Positions 1 through 6,759 of a stretch of DNA of 7,517 nt are shown here, piece by piece. Location of the stretch: the NCBI GenBank assembly GCA_018882485.1, contig VERU01000112.1:1-7517 (forward strand), read 5' to 3'. Under the pieces are notes generated by a model. It saw nothing but the letters and a program-made list of their open reading frames with translations. It did no database searches and was not told the DNA's origin. The translations under genes were made by a program, and so were the position numbers. Position 1 is the stretch's first letter, and every line of letters starts with the position of its first letter. Origin of the DNA: Rhodoferax sp. (lineage in GTDB: Bacteria; Pseudomonadota; Gammaproteobacteria; Burkholderiales; Burkholderiaceae_C).

Positions 1-56
1 GCCACACCCGGCGCCTTTCGAGCGGGGGGCGGCGTCGGGCCTGCGGTACCATGATC

Positions 57-79
57 CGGCCCCGCCGCCGGTGGGGCCG
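57..79. repeat. GC-rich inverted repeat upstream of the first gene
   Basis: A perfect 7-bp inverted repeat, CGGCCCC (57-63) with GGGGCCG (73-79), encloses a 9-base loop and ends 18 bases before the preferred ATG at 98. No T tract follows, so it is a weak candidate for a terminator of an upstream gene. It could equally be a folded 5' leader or a chance pairing in GC-rich DNA. The rest of positions 1-97 shows no convincing promoter, Shine-Dalgarno site or gene. Confidence 0.25.
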
Positions 80-97
80 TCCACCCTCCCACCCGCC

Positions 98-703
98 ATG
101 CTCGACCGCCACGCCGCCCGCCTGCTGCAGCCTGTGCTGTCGGCCGCCGCCCGGCAACTGGCACGCCGGGGCATCGGCGCCAACACCCTGACGCTGACGG
201 GCGCAGCTCTCGGGCTGTTTGCTGCTTTTTTCATAGCAATAGAGTCATATTCCACGGGGCTTTCACTGCTATTTGCCTCCAGATTGATGGATGGCCTGGA
301 CGGGGCCGTGGCCCGCCAGACGCAGGCCACCGACGCGGGCGGCTTTCTCGACATCGCGCTCGATTTCCTGTTCTACGCCGCCATCCCGCTGGCCTTTGCA
401 CTGGCCGACCCGCCGCGCAACGCCCTGCCGGCGGCCGTGCTGCTGGCCGCCTTCGTGGGCTCGGGCACCAGCTTTCTGGCCTTTGCGGTGCTGGCGGCCA
501 AACGCGGTCTGACGCGCAGCGACGTCCCCGGCAAGTCCTTCTACTTTCTGGGAGGGCTGACCGAGGCCACCGAGACCCTGATCTGCTTTGCGGCCATGTG
601 CCTGTGGCCGGCCTGGTTTCCCCAGCTGGCGCTGGGCTTTGCCACCCTGTGCGGGCTGACCTGGATCACCCGCATCCACGCCGGCTGGAGGGCCCTGCGG
701 TGA
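98..703 (+). CDS. CDP-alcohol phosphatidyltransferase family membrane protein
   Basis: This 201-residue integral membrane enzyme belongs to the family that moves a phospho-head group or diacylglycerol-phosphate moiety between a CDP-alcohol and a hydroxyl acceptor at the membrane. The signature is present: D65-x2-D68-G69-x2-A72-R73-x7-G81-x3-D85-x3-D89, whose aspartates bind two metal ions and the CDP group. The usual x8 spacing before the glycine is one shorter here. Hydrophobic segments lie around residues 33-50, 53-63, 89-104, 110-133 and 160-190. The substrate cannot be told from sequence; the protein does not look like a typical PgsA, PssA or cardiolipin synthase. ATG at 98 is preferred because the family N-terminus begins about there; GTG at 71 would add nine residues. 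Neither has a clear Shine-Dalgarno site. The stop overlaps the start of the next gene by 4 bp. Codons around 222-283 are AT-rich and rare, unlike the rest of the gene. Confidence 0.85.
   Translation: MLDRHAARLLQPVLSAAARQLARRGIGANTLTLTGAALGLFAAFFIAIESYSTGLSLLFASRLMDGLDGAVARQTQATDAGGFLDIALDFLFYAAIPLAFALADPPRNALPAAVLLAAFVGSGTSFLAFAVLAAKRGLTRSDVPGKSFYFLGGLTEATETLICFAAMCLWPAWFPQLALGFATLCGLTWITRIHAGWRALR
222..277. repeat. AT-rich palindromic repeat-like element inside the first gene
   Basis: These 56 bases are 43% G+C inside a gene of about 70% G+C. They contain the inverted pair ATAGCA (233-238) and TGCTAT (267-272) and a T-run at 226-231. In the gene's frame they use codons that are rare here, such as ATA twice, TCA twice, CTT and CTA, with AGA and TTG just downstream. 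From memory, the arrangement (CTGCT, T-run, ATAGC, central CATATTCCA, then a GCTATTT end) resembles a degenerate copy of a dispersed repeat common in Comamonadaceae genomes. That match is recollection, not a search. The reading frame stays open and the protein length looks normal. Confidence 0.45.
687..691 (+). promoter_or_regulatory. Ribosome binding site deciding the GTG start at 700
   Basis: GGAGG lies 8 bases before the GTG at 700-702, a near-ideal Shine-Dalgarno site. It sits inside the end of the upstream gene and fixes the start at the GTGA overlap rather than at the in-frame ATG at 598, which is deep inside the upstream gene. Confidence 0.8.
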
Positions 704-2895
704 CGACCGCCCGGCGCGGCGCCCGTTTCGCGGTGGGTCTGGGACTGGTCGCCGCGCTGCTGGCCTTTGCCGCGCTCGACCTGGACCGCTACCTCAGCCT
801 GGAGTACCTGCGCTCCCGCCAGGCCGATCTGGCCGCGCTGCTCGAGCAGTCGCCCTGGACGGTGCGCGCCGGGTATTTTGGGCTCTACCTGGCGGTGGCG
901 TCGCTGTCGTTGCCCGGTGCAGCCGTGCTGACCCTGGCGGGCGGCGCCCTGTTCGGCATGGGCTGGGGCCTGCTGCTGGTGTCTTTCGCCTCGTCGCTGG
1001 GCGCCACCGTCTCGTTTCTGGCGGCGCGCTTCGTGCTGCGCGATGCCGTACGCCGACGGCTCGGCCCGAGGTTGAGCGAGATCGACGCCGGCCTGGAGCG
1101 CGAAGGCGCCTTCTACCTGCTGAGCCTGCGGCTGATCCCCGTGCTGCCATTTTTCCTGGTCAATCTGGCCATGGGCCTGACCGGGCTGCGCACCTGGACC
1201 TACTACTGGGTCAGCCAGCTGGGCATGCTGGCAGGCACGGCCCTGTATGTCCATGCCGGCACCCGGCTGGCCGAACTCCGCAGCCTGTCCGACGTCGCCA
1301 GCCCCGGACTGCTGGGCGCGCTGGCCCTGCTCGGCCTGTTTCCCCTGCTGGCCCGCTCGCTGCTGCGCCCGGTGCAGGAGGCCCGCTGGCTGCGGCCCTG
1401 GCGCGCCCTCAGGCCGCGCCGCTTCGACCGCAATCTGGTGGTGATCGGCGCGGGCGCCGCCGGACTGGTCTCGGCCTACATCGCCGCCGCCCTGAAAGCC
1501 CGCGTCACCCTGGTGGAGGCCGGCGCCATGGGCGGCGACTGCCTGAACACGGGCTGCGTGCCCAGCAAGACCCTGATCCGCAGCGCCCGTGCGCTGCAGG
1601 CGGTGCGGGACGCGGGGCGCTACGGCATCAACGCCCATCCGGCTTCGGTCGACTGGGCGGTGGTCACCGGGCGCATCGCCGGGGTGATCCGGGCCATCGA
1701 ACCCCACGACAGCGTCGAGCGCTACCGGTCTCTGGGCGTGGACGTGCTGCAGGGCCAGGCCCGCATCACCAGCCCCTGGACCGTGGAGGTGCACCGCCCG
1801 GACGGCCAGCGCCAGACCCTGAGCACCCGCGCCATCGTGGTGGCCGCAGGCGCCCGGCCCATCGTGCCCGACCTGCCGGGCCTGCCGGACGGCGGCTGCC
1901 TGACCAGCGAAACCCTGTGGCAGCGGCTGGCCGAACTGCCGGGGCCGCCGCCGCGTCTGGTGGTGCTGGGCGGCGGGCCCATCGGCTGCGAACTGGCCCA
2001 GGCGCTGGCGCGCCTGGGCTCCCGGGTGAGCCTGGTGGAACAGGCCCCCCAGGTGTTGCCGCGCGAGGACGAGGACGTGGGCCAGGCCGCCGCCCGGGCG
2101 CTGCAGGAGGCGGGCGTGCAGTTGCTGCTGGGCCGACAGGCGCTGCGCTGCGAACGCGCGGCCGATGGAACCCGCCAGCTGATCGTGCAGGCGCTCGGCG
2201 CGGCGCCCGGCAGCGCCGAACAGGCACTGCCCCTGGACGAACTGCTGTGCGCGGTCGGGCGCAGCGCGCGGCTGCAGGGTTACGGACTGGAAGCGCTGGG
2301 CATCCCGGCGGACGGCCGCACCCTGCCCACCGACGCCTTCCTGCAGACCGCCTGCCCCACCGTCTATGCCGCCGGCGATGTCGCCGGGCCGTATCAATTC
2401 ACCCATGCGGCAGCGCACCAGGCCTGGTACGCCACCGTCAATGCCCTGTTCGGCGGACTGCGGCGCTTCCGCGTCGACCACTCGACGCTGCCCGGCGTGA
2501 CCTTCCTGGAGCCGGAGATCGCCCGCGTCGGACTGAACGAACGGGAGGCCCGGATGCGCGGCATCCCCTTCGAAGTCACCCGCTACGAGCTCGACGAGCT
2601 CGATCGCGCCATCGCCGACGGCCGCACCGCCGGCTTTGTCAAGGTGCTGACCGTGCCCGGCCGCGACCGCATCCTGGGCGCCACGGTGGTGGCGGAGCAT
2701 GCCGGCGAGCTGCTGGCCGAATGGACGCTGGCCATGCGCGAGGGCCTGGGCCTGTCGCGCATCCTGGGCACCGTGCACCCCTACCCGACCTGGGGCGAGG
2801 CCAACAAGGCGCTGGCCGGGCGGTGGCGCCAGTCCCATGCACCGCAAGGTCTGCTGCGCGGGCTGCAGCGCATCCAGGACTGGCGCCGTGGCTGA
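700..2895 (+). CDS. VTT-domain / mercuric-reductase-like FAD disulfide oxidoreductase fusion
   Basis: This 731-residue protein has two parts. Residues 1-225 are a multi-helix membrane region of the VTT (TVP38/TMEM64, DedA-like) superfamily. It shows an N-terminal helix (about 10-27), a glycine-rich GGALFG segment (81-86), and the conserved R144-x2-P147-x2-P150 stretch followed by N155 and G159. Residues 245-715 are a class I pyridine-nucleotide disulfide oxidoreductase, with an FAD GAGAAG motif (250-255), redox cysteines C281 and C286 in GGDCLNTGC, an NAD(P) GGGPIG motif (424-429), a second FAD motif AAGD (557-560) and the dimer-domain HPYPTWGE with the H693/E700 dyad. Catalysis should be NAD(P)H-driven reduction of a disulfide or metal/metalloid substrate at the inner face of the membrane. 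It lacks the N-terminal metal-binding domain and C-terminal cysteine pair of MerA, and no lipoyl-complex gene is nearby, so neither mercuric reductase nor dihydrolipoyl dehydrogenase is a safe name. Similar fusions are known but their substrate is not established. Confidence 0.92.
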   Translation: MTTARRGARFAVGLGLVAALLAFAALDLDRYLSLEYLRSRQADLAALLEQSPWTVRAGYFGLYLAVASLSLPGAAVLTLAGGALFGMGWGLLLVSFASSLGATVSFLAARFVLRDAVRRRLGPRLSEIDAGLEREGAFYLLSLRLIPVLPFFLVNLAMGLTGLRTWTYYWVSQLGMLAGTALYVHAGTRLAELRSLSDVASPGLLGALALLGLFPLLARSLLRPVQEARWLRPWRALRPRRFDRNLVVIGAGAAGLVSAYIAAALKARVTLVEAGAMGGDCLNTGCVPSKTLIRSARALQAVRDAGRYGINAHPASVDWAVVTGRIAGVIRAIEPHDSVERYRSLGVDVLQGQARITSPWTVEVHRPDGQRQTLSTRAIVVAAGARPIVPDLPGLPDGGCLTSETLWQRLAELPGPPPRLVVLGGGPIGCELAQALARLGSRVSLVEQAPQVLPREDEDVGQAAARALQEAGVQLLLGRQALRCERAADGTRQLIVQALGAAPGSAEQALPLDELLCAVGRSARLQGYGLEALGIPADGRTLPTDAFLQTACPTVYAAGDVAGPYQFTHAAAHQAWYATVNALFGGLRRFRVDHSTLPGVTFLEPEIARVGLNEREARMRGIPFEVTRYELDELDRAIADGRTAGFVKVLTVPGRDRILGATVVAEHAGELLAEWTLAMREGLGLSRILGTVHPYPTWGEANKALAGRWRQSHAPQGLLRGLQRIQDWRRG
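2876..2879 (+). promoter_or_regulatory. Ribosome binding site for the GTG start at 2888
   Basis: AGGA is placed 8 bases before GTG 2888, within the last codons of the upstream gene. The alternative ATG at 2945 has no purine-rich site; the bases before it form the AT-rich palindrome instead. Confidence 0.5.
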
Positions 2896-3652
2896 GCCTG
2901 CGACGGGCCCGCAGCCCGGGTCATCTGCTATCTATTTGATAGCTATGATCTCAATATTGGTGTGGCCTGGAGCCGTATTCGGCCAGAATTTCGTTGCCAC
3001 CCCCGCGCCGTTTTTTCTGACCGGACCGACCCGGCTCGACCCGGCCTGGCGCGAAAACGGCCTGCCGCCCGACAAGGCGGTGCCACGCACCCGCTTCGAG
3101 CCGGCTGCGCTGGACGGCCAGACGGTGCTGCGCATCGCCACCGACCGTTCCTACGGTGTGCTGAGCCACGACGGTCCGGCCGGCGGCAGCCTGCTGTCCT
3201 GGCGCTGGCGGCTGGAGCGCGGCCTGCCGCAGGCCGACATCACCCAGCGGTCGGGAGACGATGCCGCGCTCAAGGTCTGCCTGTTCTTCGACCAGCCGAT
3301 GCAGGACATCCCGCTGCTGCAGCGGGCCACCCTGCTGCTGGCGCGGCGCAGCACCGGGCAGGCGCTGCCAGCGGCGACCCTGTGCTACCTGTGGGACAGC
3401 CGGCTGCAGCCCGGCACCAGCGGCCACAACCCTTACACCTCGCGGGTGCGTTATCTGGTGCTGGACGGGCCGGCCTCGCCGCCGGGCCAGTGGGTGGGCC
3501 ACCGCCGCCGCGTGGCCGACGACTTTGCCCGCCTGTTCGGGGCCGAGAGCGCGCAAACCCCGCCGCTGCTGGGCCTGGCCGTGGGCGCCGACAGCGACAA
3601 TACAGGAGGCCAGAGTCTGGCCTACATCGATGCCTTGCGCTGGAACCCCTGA
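2888..3652 (+). CDS. Exported DUF3047 family protein
   Basis: This 254-residue protein is recognised as DUF3047, a family of unknown function usually found as secreted or periplasmic single-domain proteins. Family-like blocks are SWRWRLERGL (104-113), RSGDDAALKV (121-130), CYLWD (166-170), DDFARLFG (211-218) and GADSDNTGG (233-241). Residues 14-32 are hydrophobic and end in a plausible signal-peptidase site near residue 33, so export is likely, although the n-region before it has no positive charge. GTG 2888 is chosen for its AGGA site and 8-bp overlap with the upstream gene. ATG 2945 would leave a signal peptide of only about 14 residues, and ATG 2837 gives a basic start (MHRK) but a 59-bp overlap. 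The hydrophobic core is encoded by an unusually AT-rich palindromic patch (2921-2960). No catalytic motif can be named; the acidic, aromatic-rich pattern suggests a beta-sandwich, which is inference. Confidence 0.82.
   Translation: MAEPATGPQPGSSAIYLIAMISILVWPGAVFGQNFVATPAPFFLTGPTRLDPAWRENGLPPDKAVPRTRFEPAALDGQTVLRIATDRSYGVLSHDGPAGGSLLSWRWRLERGLPQADITQRSGDDAALKVCLFFDQPMQDIPLLQRATLLLARRSTGQALPAATLCYLWDSRLQPGTSGHNPYTSRVRYLVLDGPASPPGQWVGHRRRVADDFARLFGAESAQTPPLLGLAVGADSDNTGGQSLAYIDALRWNP
2921..2960. repeat. AT-rich palindromic element at the signal peptide of the DUF3047 gene
   Basis: Forty bases at 33% G+C, sharply below their surroundings, carry a perfect inverted repeat GCTATC (2927-2932), TATTT loop, GATAGC (2938-2943). 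They share the CTGCTAT core with the element in the first gene. In frame they encode the hydrophobic core of the signal peptide with codons rare elsewhere in the window (ATA twice, TTG twice, TCA twice). They look like a partial copy of a dispersed GCTAT/ATAGC repeat. A hairpin here would sit just downstream of the GTG start and could affect translation. Confidence 0.5.
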
Positions 3653-3655
3653 ACC

Positions 3656-4777
3656 ATGAAACACCTGGTGCTGCTCGGTGCCGGCCACGCCCACGTGCAG
3701 GTGCTGGCGCGCCGCGCCGACCTGACCCGCCAGGGCGTGCTGCCGCCGCAGATCACGCTGATCACGCCCTACCCCCGGCAGCTGTATTCGGGCATGGTGC
3801 CCGGCTTTGTGGCCGGGCACTACACCCTGCCCGCCTGCACCATCGCCCTGGAGCCGCTGCTGGCAGGCAGCGCGGTGCGCCACCTGTCGCAGGCCGTGGT
3901 GGCGCTGGATGCGGCGGCGGGCACCGTCACGCTGGACGACGGCCGTGACATCGGATTCGATCTGCTGTCGGTCAACACCGGCGCGGTGCAGGACCGGCAG
4001 CAGCTGGAGGCCGCGCTGCCCGGGGTGCGCGAGCACGGGCTGTTCGTGCGACCGATCGAGGCCTTTGGGGCGCTGTGGCCCCGGGTGGTGGAGCGGGCCC
4101 AGGGCCTGGCGCTGCGGCTGGCGGTGGTGGGCGGCGGCGCCGCCGGCATCGAGCTGGCCATGGCGGCGCGCCACCGCTTGCCGGGCGCCTCGGTCACGCT
4201 GCTGGCGGGCGCATCCGGGGCTGCCGCCAACTACCCCGACCGGGTGCGGCAACAGGTGGCGCGAGCCCTGCAGCAGCGCGGGATCACGGTGCTGGCGCGG
4301 GATGCGGCCGGTTTCGGGCCGGGTGAAATCCACCTGGCCGGCGGCGGCCGCCTGGCCTGCGACGTGCCGCTGATCGCCACCGGCGCCCAGGCGCCGGCCT
4401 GGCTGCGCAGCAGCGGACTGGCGCTGGATGCGCAGGGCTTTCTGGCCGTGGATGCCTGCCTGCGATCGACCAGCCACCCGCAGGTGTTTGCGGCCGGCGA
4501 TGTGAGCAGCCGCAGCGACCGCCAGCTGCCGCGCAGCGGCGTGTACGCCGTGCGGGCCGGCGCCGCCCTGCTGAAGAACCTGAGCGCGGTCCTGTCCGGG
4601 CAGCCCCCCGCCCCCCACCAGCCGCCCCGCCACACGCTGAACCTGCTGTCCTGCGGCGATGGCGAGGCCATCCTCAGCTGGGGAACCTGGTCGGCCAGCG
4701 GACGCTGGGCCTGGTGGCTCAAGGACCGCATCGACCGCGGCTTCGTGCGGCGCTACCGGGGTCCGCGGCCGCCTTGA
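3656..4777 (+). CDS. SelD-associated NDH-2-like FAD oxidoreductase
   Basis: This 373-residue flavoprotein belongs to the pyridine nucleotide-disulfide oxidoreductase-like family that is often the N-terminal half of SelD fusions or is encoded beside selD. Visible signatures are an FAD-binding GAGHAHVQVL start (8-17), the family block YSGMVPGFVAGHY (44-56), an NAD(P) motif GGGAAG (159-164), a second FAD motif AAGDV (279-283) and a C-terminal KDRIDRGFVRRY stretch (356-367). The first motif ends in histidine where Rossmann folds usually have a third glycine. There is no redox CxxC or CxxxxC pair, so electron transfer should go from NAD(P)H through FAD to an outside acceptor, as in NDH-2 enzymes. 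The role proposed for the family is supplying reductant for selenophosphate synthesis; this is unproven. ATG 3656 is the first possible start after the upstream stop, three bases earlier and in the same frame; only a weak GGAA (3642-3645) precedes it. selD itself lies about 2 kb away on the other strand. Confidence 0.88.
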   Translation: MKHLVLLGAGHAHVQVLARRADLTRQGVLPPQITLITPYPRQLYSGMVPGFVAGHYTLPACTIALEPLLAGSAVRHLSQAVVALDAAAGTVTLDDGRDIGFDLLSVNTGAVQDRQQLEAALPGVREHGLFVRPIEAFGALWPRVVERAQGLALRLAVVGGGAAGIELAMAARHRLPGASVTLLAGASGAAANYPDRVRQQVARALQQRGITVLARDAAGFGPGEIHLAGGGRLACDVPLIATGAQAPAWLRSSGLALDAQGFLAVDACLRSTSHPQVFAAGDVSSRSDRQLPRSGVYAVRAGAALLKNLSAVLSGQPPAPHQPPRHTLNLLSCGDGEAILSWGTWSASGRWAWWLKDRIDRGFVRRYRGPRPP

Positions 4778-4790
4778 CGGCGTTAGACGG

Positions 4791-4822
4791 GCAGCGCCTG
4801 CGCCCCTACGCGCCGGCGCTGC
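4791..4822. terminator. Candidate bidirectional terminator hairpin between convergent genes
   Basis: In the 51-base gap between two convergent stops, GCAGCGCC (4791-4798) pairs perfectly with GGCGCTGC (4815-4822). After one mismatch, GCG (4800-4802) pairs with CGC (4811-4813), leaving an 8-base loop. Position between converging genes fits a shared terminator. There is no T tract on either side, so a classical Rho-independent mechanism is not shown. Confidence 0.45.
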
Positions 4823-4828
4823 GGTGCC

Positions 4829-6754
4829 TCAGCCGCCGCCGTTCCAGCGACGCTGCCAGTAGGGCTGGCCATCCAGCGCGATGTCCACCGACAGCGCGGT
4901 GTCACGGGCCGTCGAGACGGTGCGCGCCTGCAGGTCGATGTGACCGGCCGCCTGCTGCAGGCGCACCGTGGTGCTGGACTGCATGCGGGCCTGGTCGGGC
5001 CGTCCGGCGCTCACCGCAGCACTGTAGGCGTGCTCGATCAACAGCTCCCCGCCATCGACGCGCACGCGCTCGGTGCGGCCCGCCTGCAGCCGCACCCCAT
5101 CGGTCATCAGGTCCCGGCTGACCGCCCAGGTCTGGCCGCCGCCCAGGTCCTGGGCCGATGCCAGTGCCCCAGGCTGGCGCGGCCCCCAGACCGGCGGATC
5201 GCCCTCGGCCGCCGAGGCCAGCGGCAACTCCAGCCGGCTGTCCGGACCGTGGAACAGCGTCAGGCCGGCCGGCAGGGGCGTGGGCCACAAGCGTGGAAAG
5301 TCGGCGCAGGCCACGGCCAGGCGCAGGCGCTCGCCCGCTTCGAGCCGGTAGGCCGTGGCCCGCAGTGCCACCGTGAGGCAGGCCGGCTCGCCGGCCGCCA
5401 GCCGGTCCTGCAGCCGCGCCCAGCCCGACGTGATCAGCACCGACCGACCGCCAGGCGAGACGACCGAGAGCTTGAGCACCAGGTTCAGCGGCAGCGCACT
5501 GGCACACAGACGCAGCTGCGCCCGGGGCACCCCCCGGATTTCCAGGGGCGCCTGCAGCGCCGGGCCGGTGAAACACAGCGAGCGGGCGTCGTCGGCCGCA
5601 TGATCGTGCGGCAGGGCCGGATCGAGCGCGGTGGTCCAGGGGTCCCAGGCCAGCGAATGCATCCCGATGGTGGGGTCGTACCGGTGCTCGCTCTCGGCCG
5701 CAGGGGCGACCGCCGCCTCGAGATCGCCCCCCGCGCCCGGGTACAGCGTGGCCGTGCCTGGCTCCGTCCCCGGTGCCGCGCCCCCTTGCGGCGCGGGCCA
5801 GCTGGGCAAAGCCCGCCAGCGGGCGGCCGTGCCCTGCACATACACGCTGACCGCCGGTTCCCGATCGATGCCGTTGGGCTCGTCCTTGAGCCAGCGGTCG
5901 AACCAGCGCTGCATCTCCCACAGGCCGGCAGCCGGCGCCTCCCTGGCGGTATCGGGAAACTCATGCTTCCAGGGGCCCATCAGCAGCTTCTTGGGCGCGC
6001 GGATCAGCGCATGGTCCAGCGGCGTGCAGTCGGCGTACAGGTCGCGCCAGCCGCAGATGTTGAAGGTGGGGCAGTCGATGCGCGTCACATCGACCCGGCG
6101 CGAGCGCCAGAATTCGTCGTCTTCCGGATGGGCGGTGAAGGCCTCCAGCCAGGGCGTGTTGCCCGCCAGGTGCTCGGCCCAGACCTGCGCCCAGCGCCCC
6201 TCGCGGTCCTGCCACTGCGGGGGCATCAGGTTGTAGGCCGCCATGCGCGGGCCCCAGTCGGCCCGCATCCAGAAGCCGCTGGCGGTGCCGCCCAGGCCCA
6301 CCACGCCCCGGTACAGGTCGGACGAGGCGTGAATGGGCACGATGGCTTTCAGGTGCGGCGGACAGGTGGCCGCCGTGGCCAGCGCGGTGATGCCCGGATA
6401 GGACACGCCCCACATGCCCACCCGGCCGTCGCACCAGGGCTGGGCGGCGATCCACTCCACCAGGTCGTGGCCGTCCTGCGCCTCGCCGGGGTGGAAGGGG
6501 CCCGGGCTCACGCCGCCGGAATTGCCCAGGCCGCGCAGGTCGGCGCTGACCCCGGCATAGCCCAGGGCGGCAAAGTGCCGGTGCAGGCTGTCCACGGCCA
6601 GGCGTCCGCCGCGACCATCCTTGTGATAGGGCCCGAAATTGAGCAGAGCCGGCACCCGGGCCGCCCCGTCGGGCCGCACCACATCCAGGGCCAGCTGCAC
6701 CCCATCGCGCATGGGGGCCAGCAGGTTGCGCTGTTCGATCAAAGTCAAGGACAT
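4829..6754 (-). CDS. CocE/NonD family serine hydrolase (peptidase S15 type)
   Basis: This complete 641-residue alpha/beta-hydrolase of the X-Pro dipeptidyl-peptidase (S15)/cocaine esterase superfamily cleaves ester or amide acyl groups; the natural substrate is unknown. The catalytic triad is readable: nucleophile S118 in GVSYPG (116-121), D238 in GWRD (235-238) and H264 in GPWKH (260-264). Y43 in GPYHKD is the likely oxyanion-hole tyrosine. Residues about 335-640 form the C-terminal jelly-roll domain of the family, including the FTGPALQAPLEIRG stretch and the ending DGQPYWQRRW. No signal peptide is seen, so it is probably cytoplasmic. The start is backed by GGAGAG five bases upstream. It lies 41 bases downstream of selD on the same strand, so the two are probably co-transcribed, but no selenium link is known for the family. 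Cocaine esterase, glutaryl-acylase and S15 peptidase activities cannot be separated by sequence alone. Confidence 0.92.
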   Translation of the reverse strand: MSLTLIEQRNLLAPMRDGVQLALDVVRPDGAARVPALLNFGPYHKDGRGGRLAVDSLHRHFAALGYAGVSADLRGLGNSGGVSPGPFHPGEAQDGHDLVEWIAAQPWCDGRVGMWGVSYPGITALATAATCPPHLKAIVPIHASSDLYRGVVGLGGTASGFWMRADWGPRMAAYNLMPPQWQDREGRWAQVWAEHLAGNTPWLEAFTAHPEDDEFWRSRRVDVTRIDCPTFNICGWRDLYADCTPLDHALIRAPKKLLMGPWKHEFPDTAREAPAAGLWEMQRWFDRWLKDEPNGIDREPAVSVYVQGTAARWRALPSWPAPQGGAAPGTEPGTATLYPGAGGDLEAAVAPAAESEHRYDPTIGMHSLAWDPWTTALDPALPHDHAADDARSLCFTGPALQAPLEIRGVPRAQLRLCASALPLNLVLKLSVVSPGGRSVLITSGWARLQDRLAAGEPACLTVALRATAYRLEAGERLRLAVACADFPRLWPTPLPAGLTLFHGPDSRLELPLASAAEGDPPVWGPRQPGALASAQDLGGGQTWAVSRDLMTDGVRLQAGRTERVRVDGGELLIEHAYSAAVSAGRPDQARMQSSTTVRLQQAAGHIDLQARTVSTARDTALSVDIALDGQPYWQRRWNGGG

Positions 6755-6759
6755 GGCCG

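Noticed and set aside
2588..2605. A tandem 9-base repeat encoding ELDELD.
   Set aside because: It has only two units, lies within a conserved flavoprotein domain and uses normal codons; it has no sign of a functional repeat.
541..2847. A 768-codon open frame on the minus strand opposite the VTT-reductase gene.
   Set aside because: It is a stop-poor antisense frame typical of very GC-rich DNA. Its translation is low-complexity (rich in Gln, Ala, Gly, His, Arg) with no family motif, while the plus strand encodes a clear multi-motif flavoprotein.
700..2895. Naming the reductase domain MerA or a dihydrolipoyl dehydrogenase.
   Set aside because: It has the shared class I fold and cysteines, but no metal-binding N-terminal domain, no C-terminal cysteine pair, no mer genes and no 2-oxoacid dehydrogenase genes nearby.
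3650..3658. The TGA between the DUF3047 gene and the flavoprotein gene is in frame with both, so reading it as selenocysteine would fuse them; tempting next to selD.
   Set aside because: Both proteins have complete family-typical ends and starts at this point, no compact SECIS-like hairpin is evident just after the TGA, and the ATG follows after three bases. An ordinary stop followed by a coupled start is the simpler reading.
2951..4633. A 560-codon minus-strand frame opposite the DUF3047 and SelD-partner genes.
   Set aside because: It shows the same biased composition and no motif, and it spans two real genes on the other strand.
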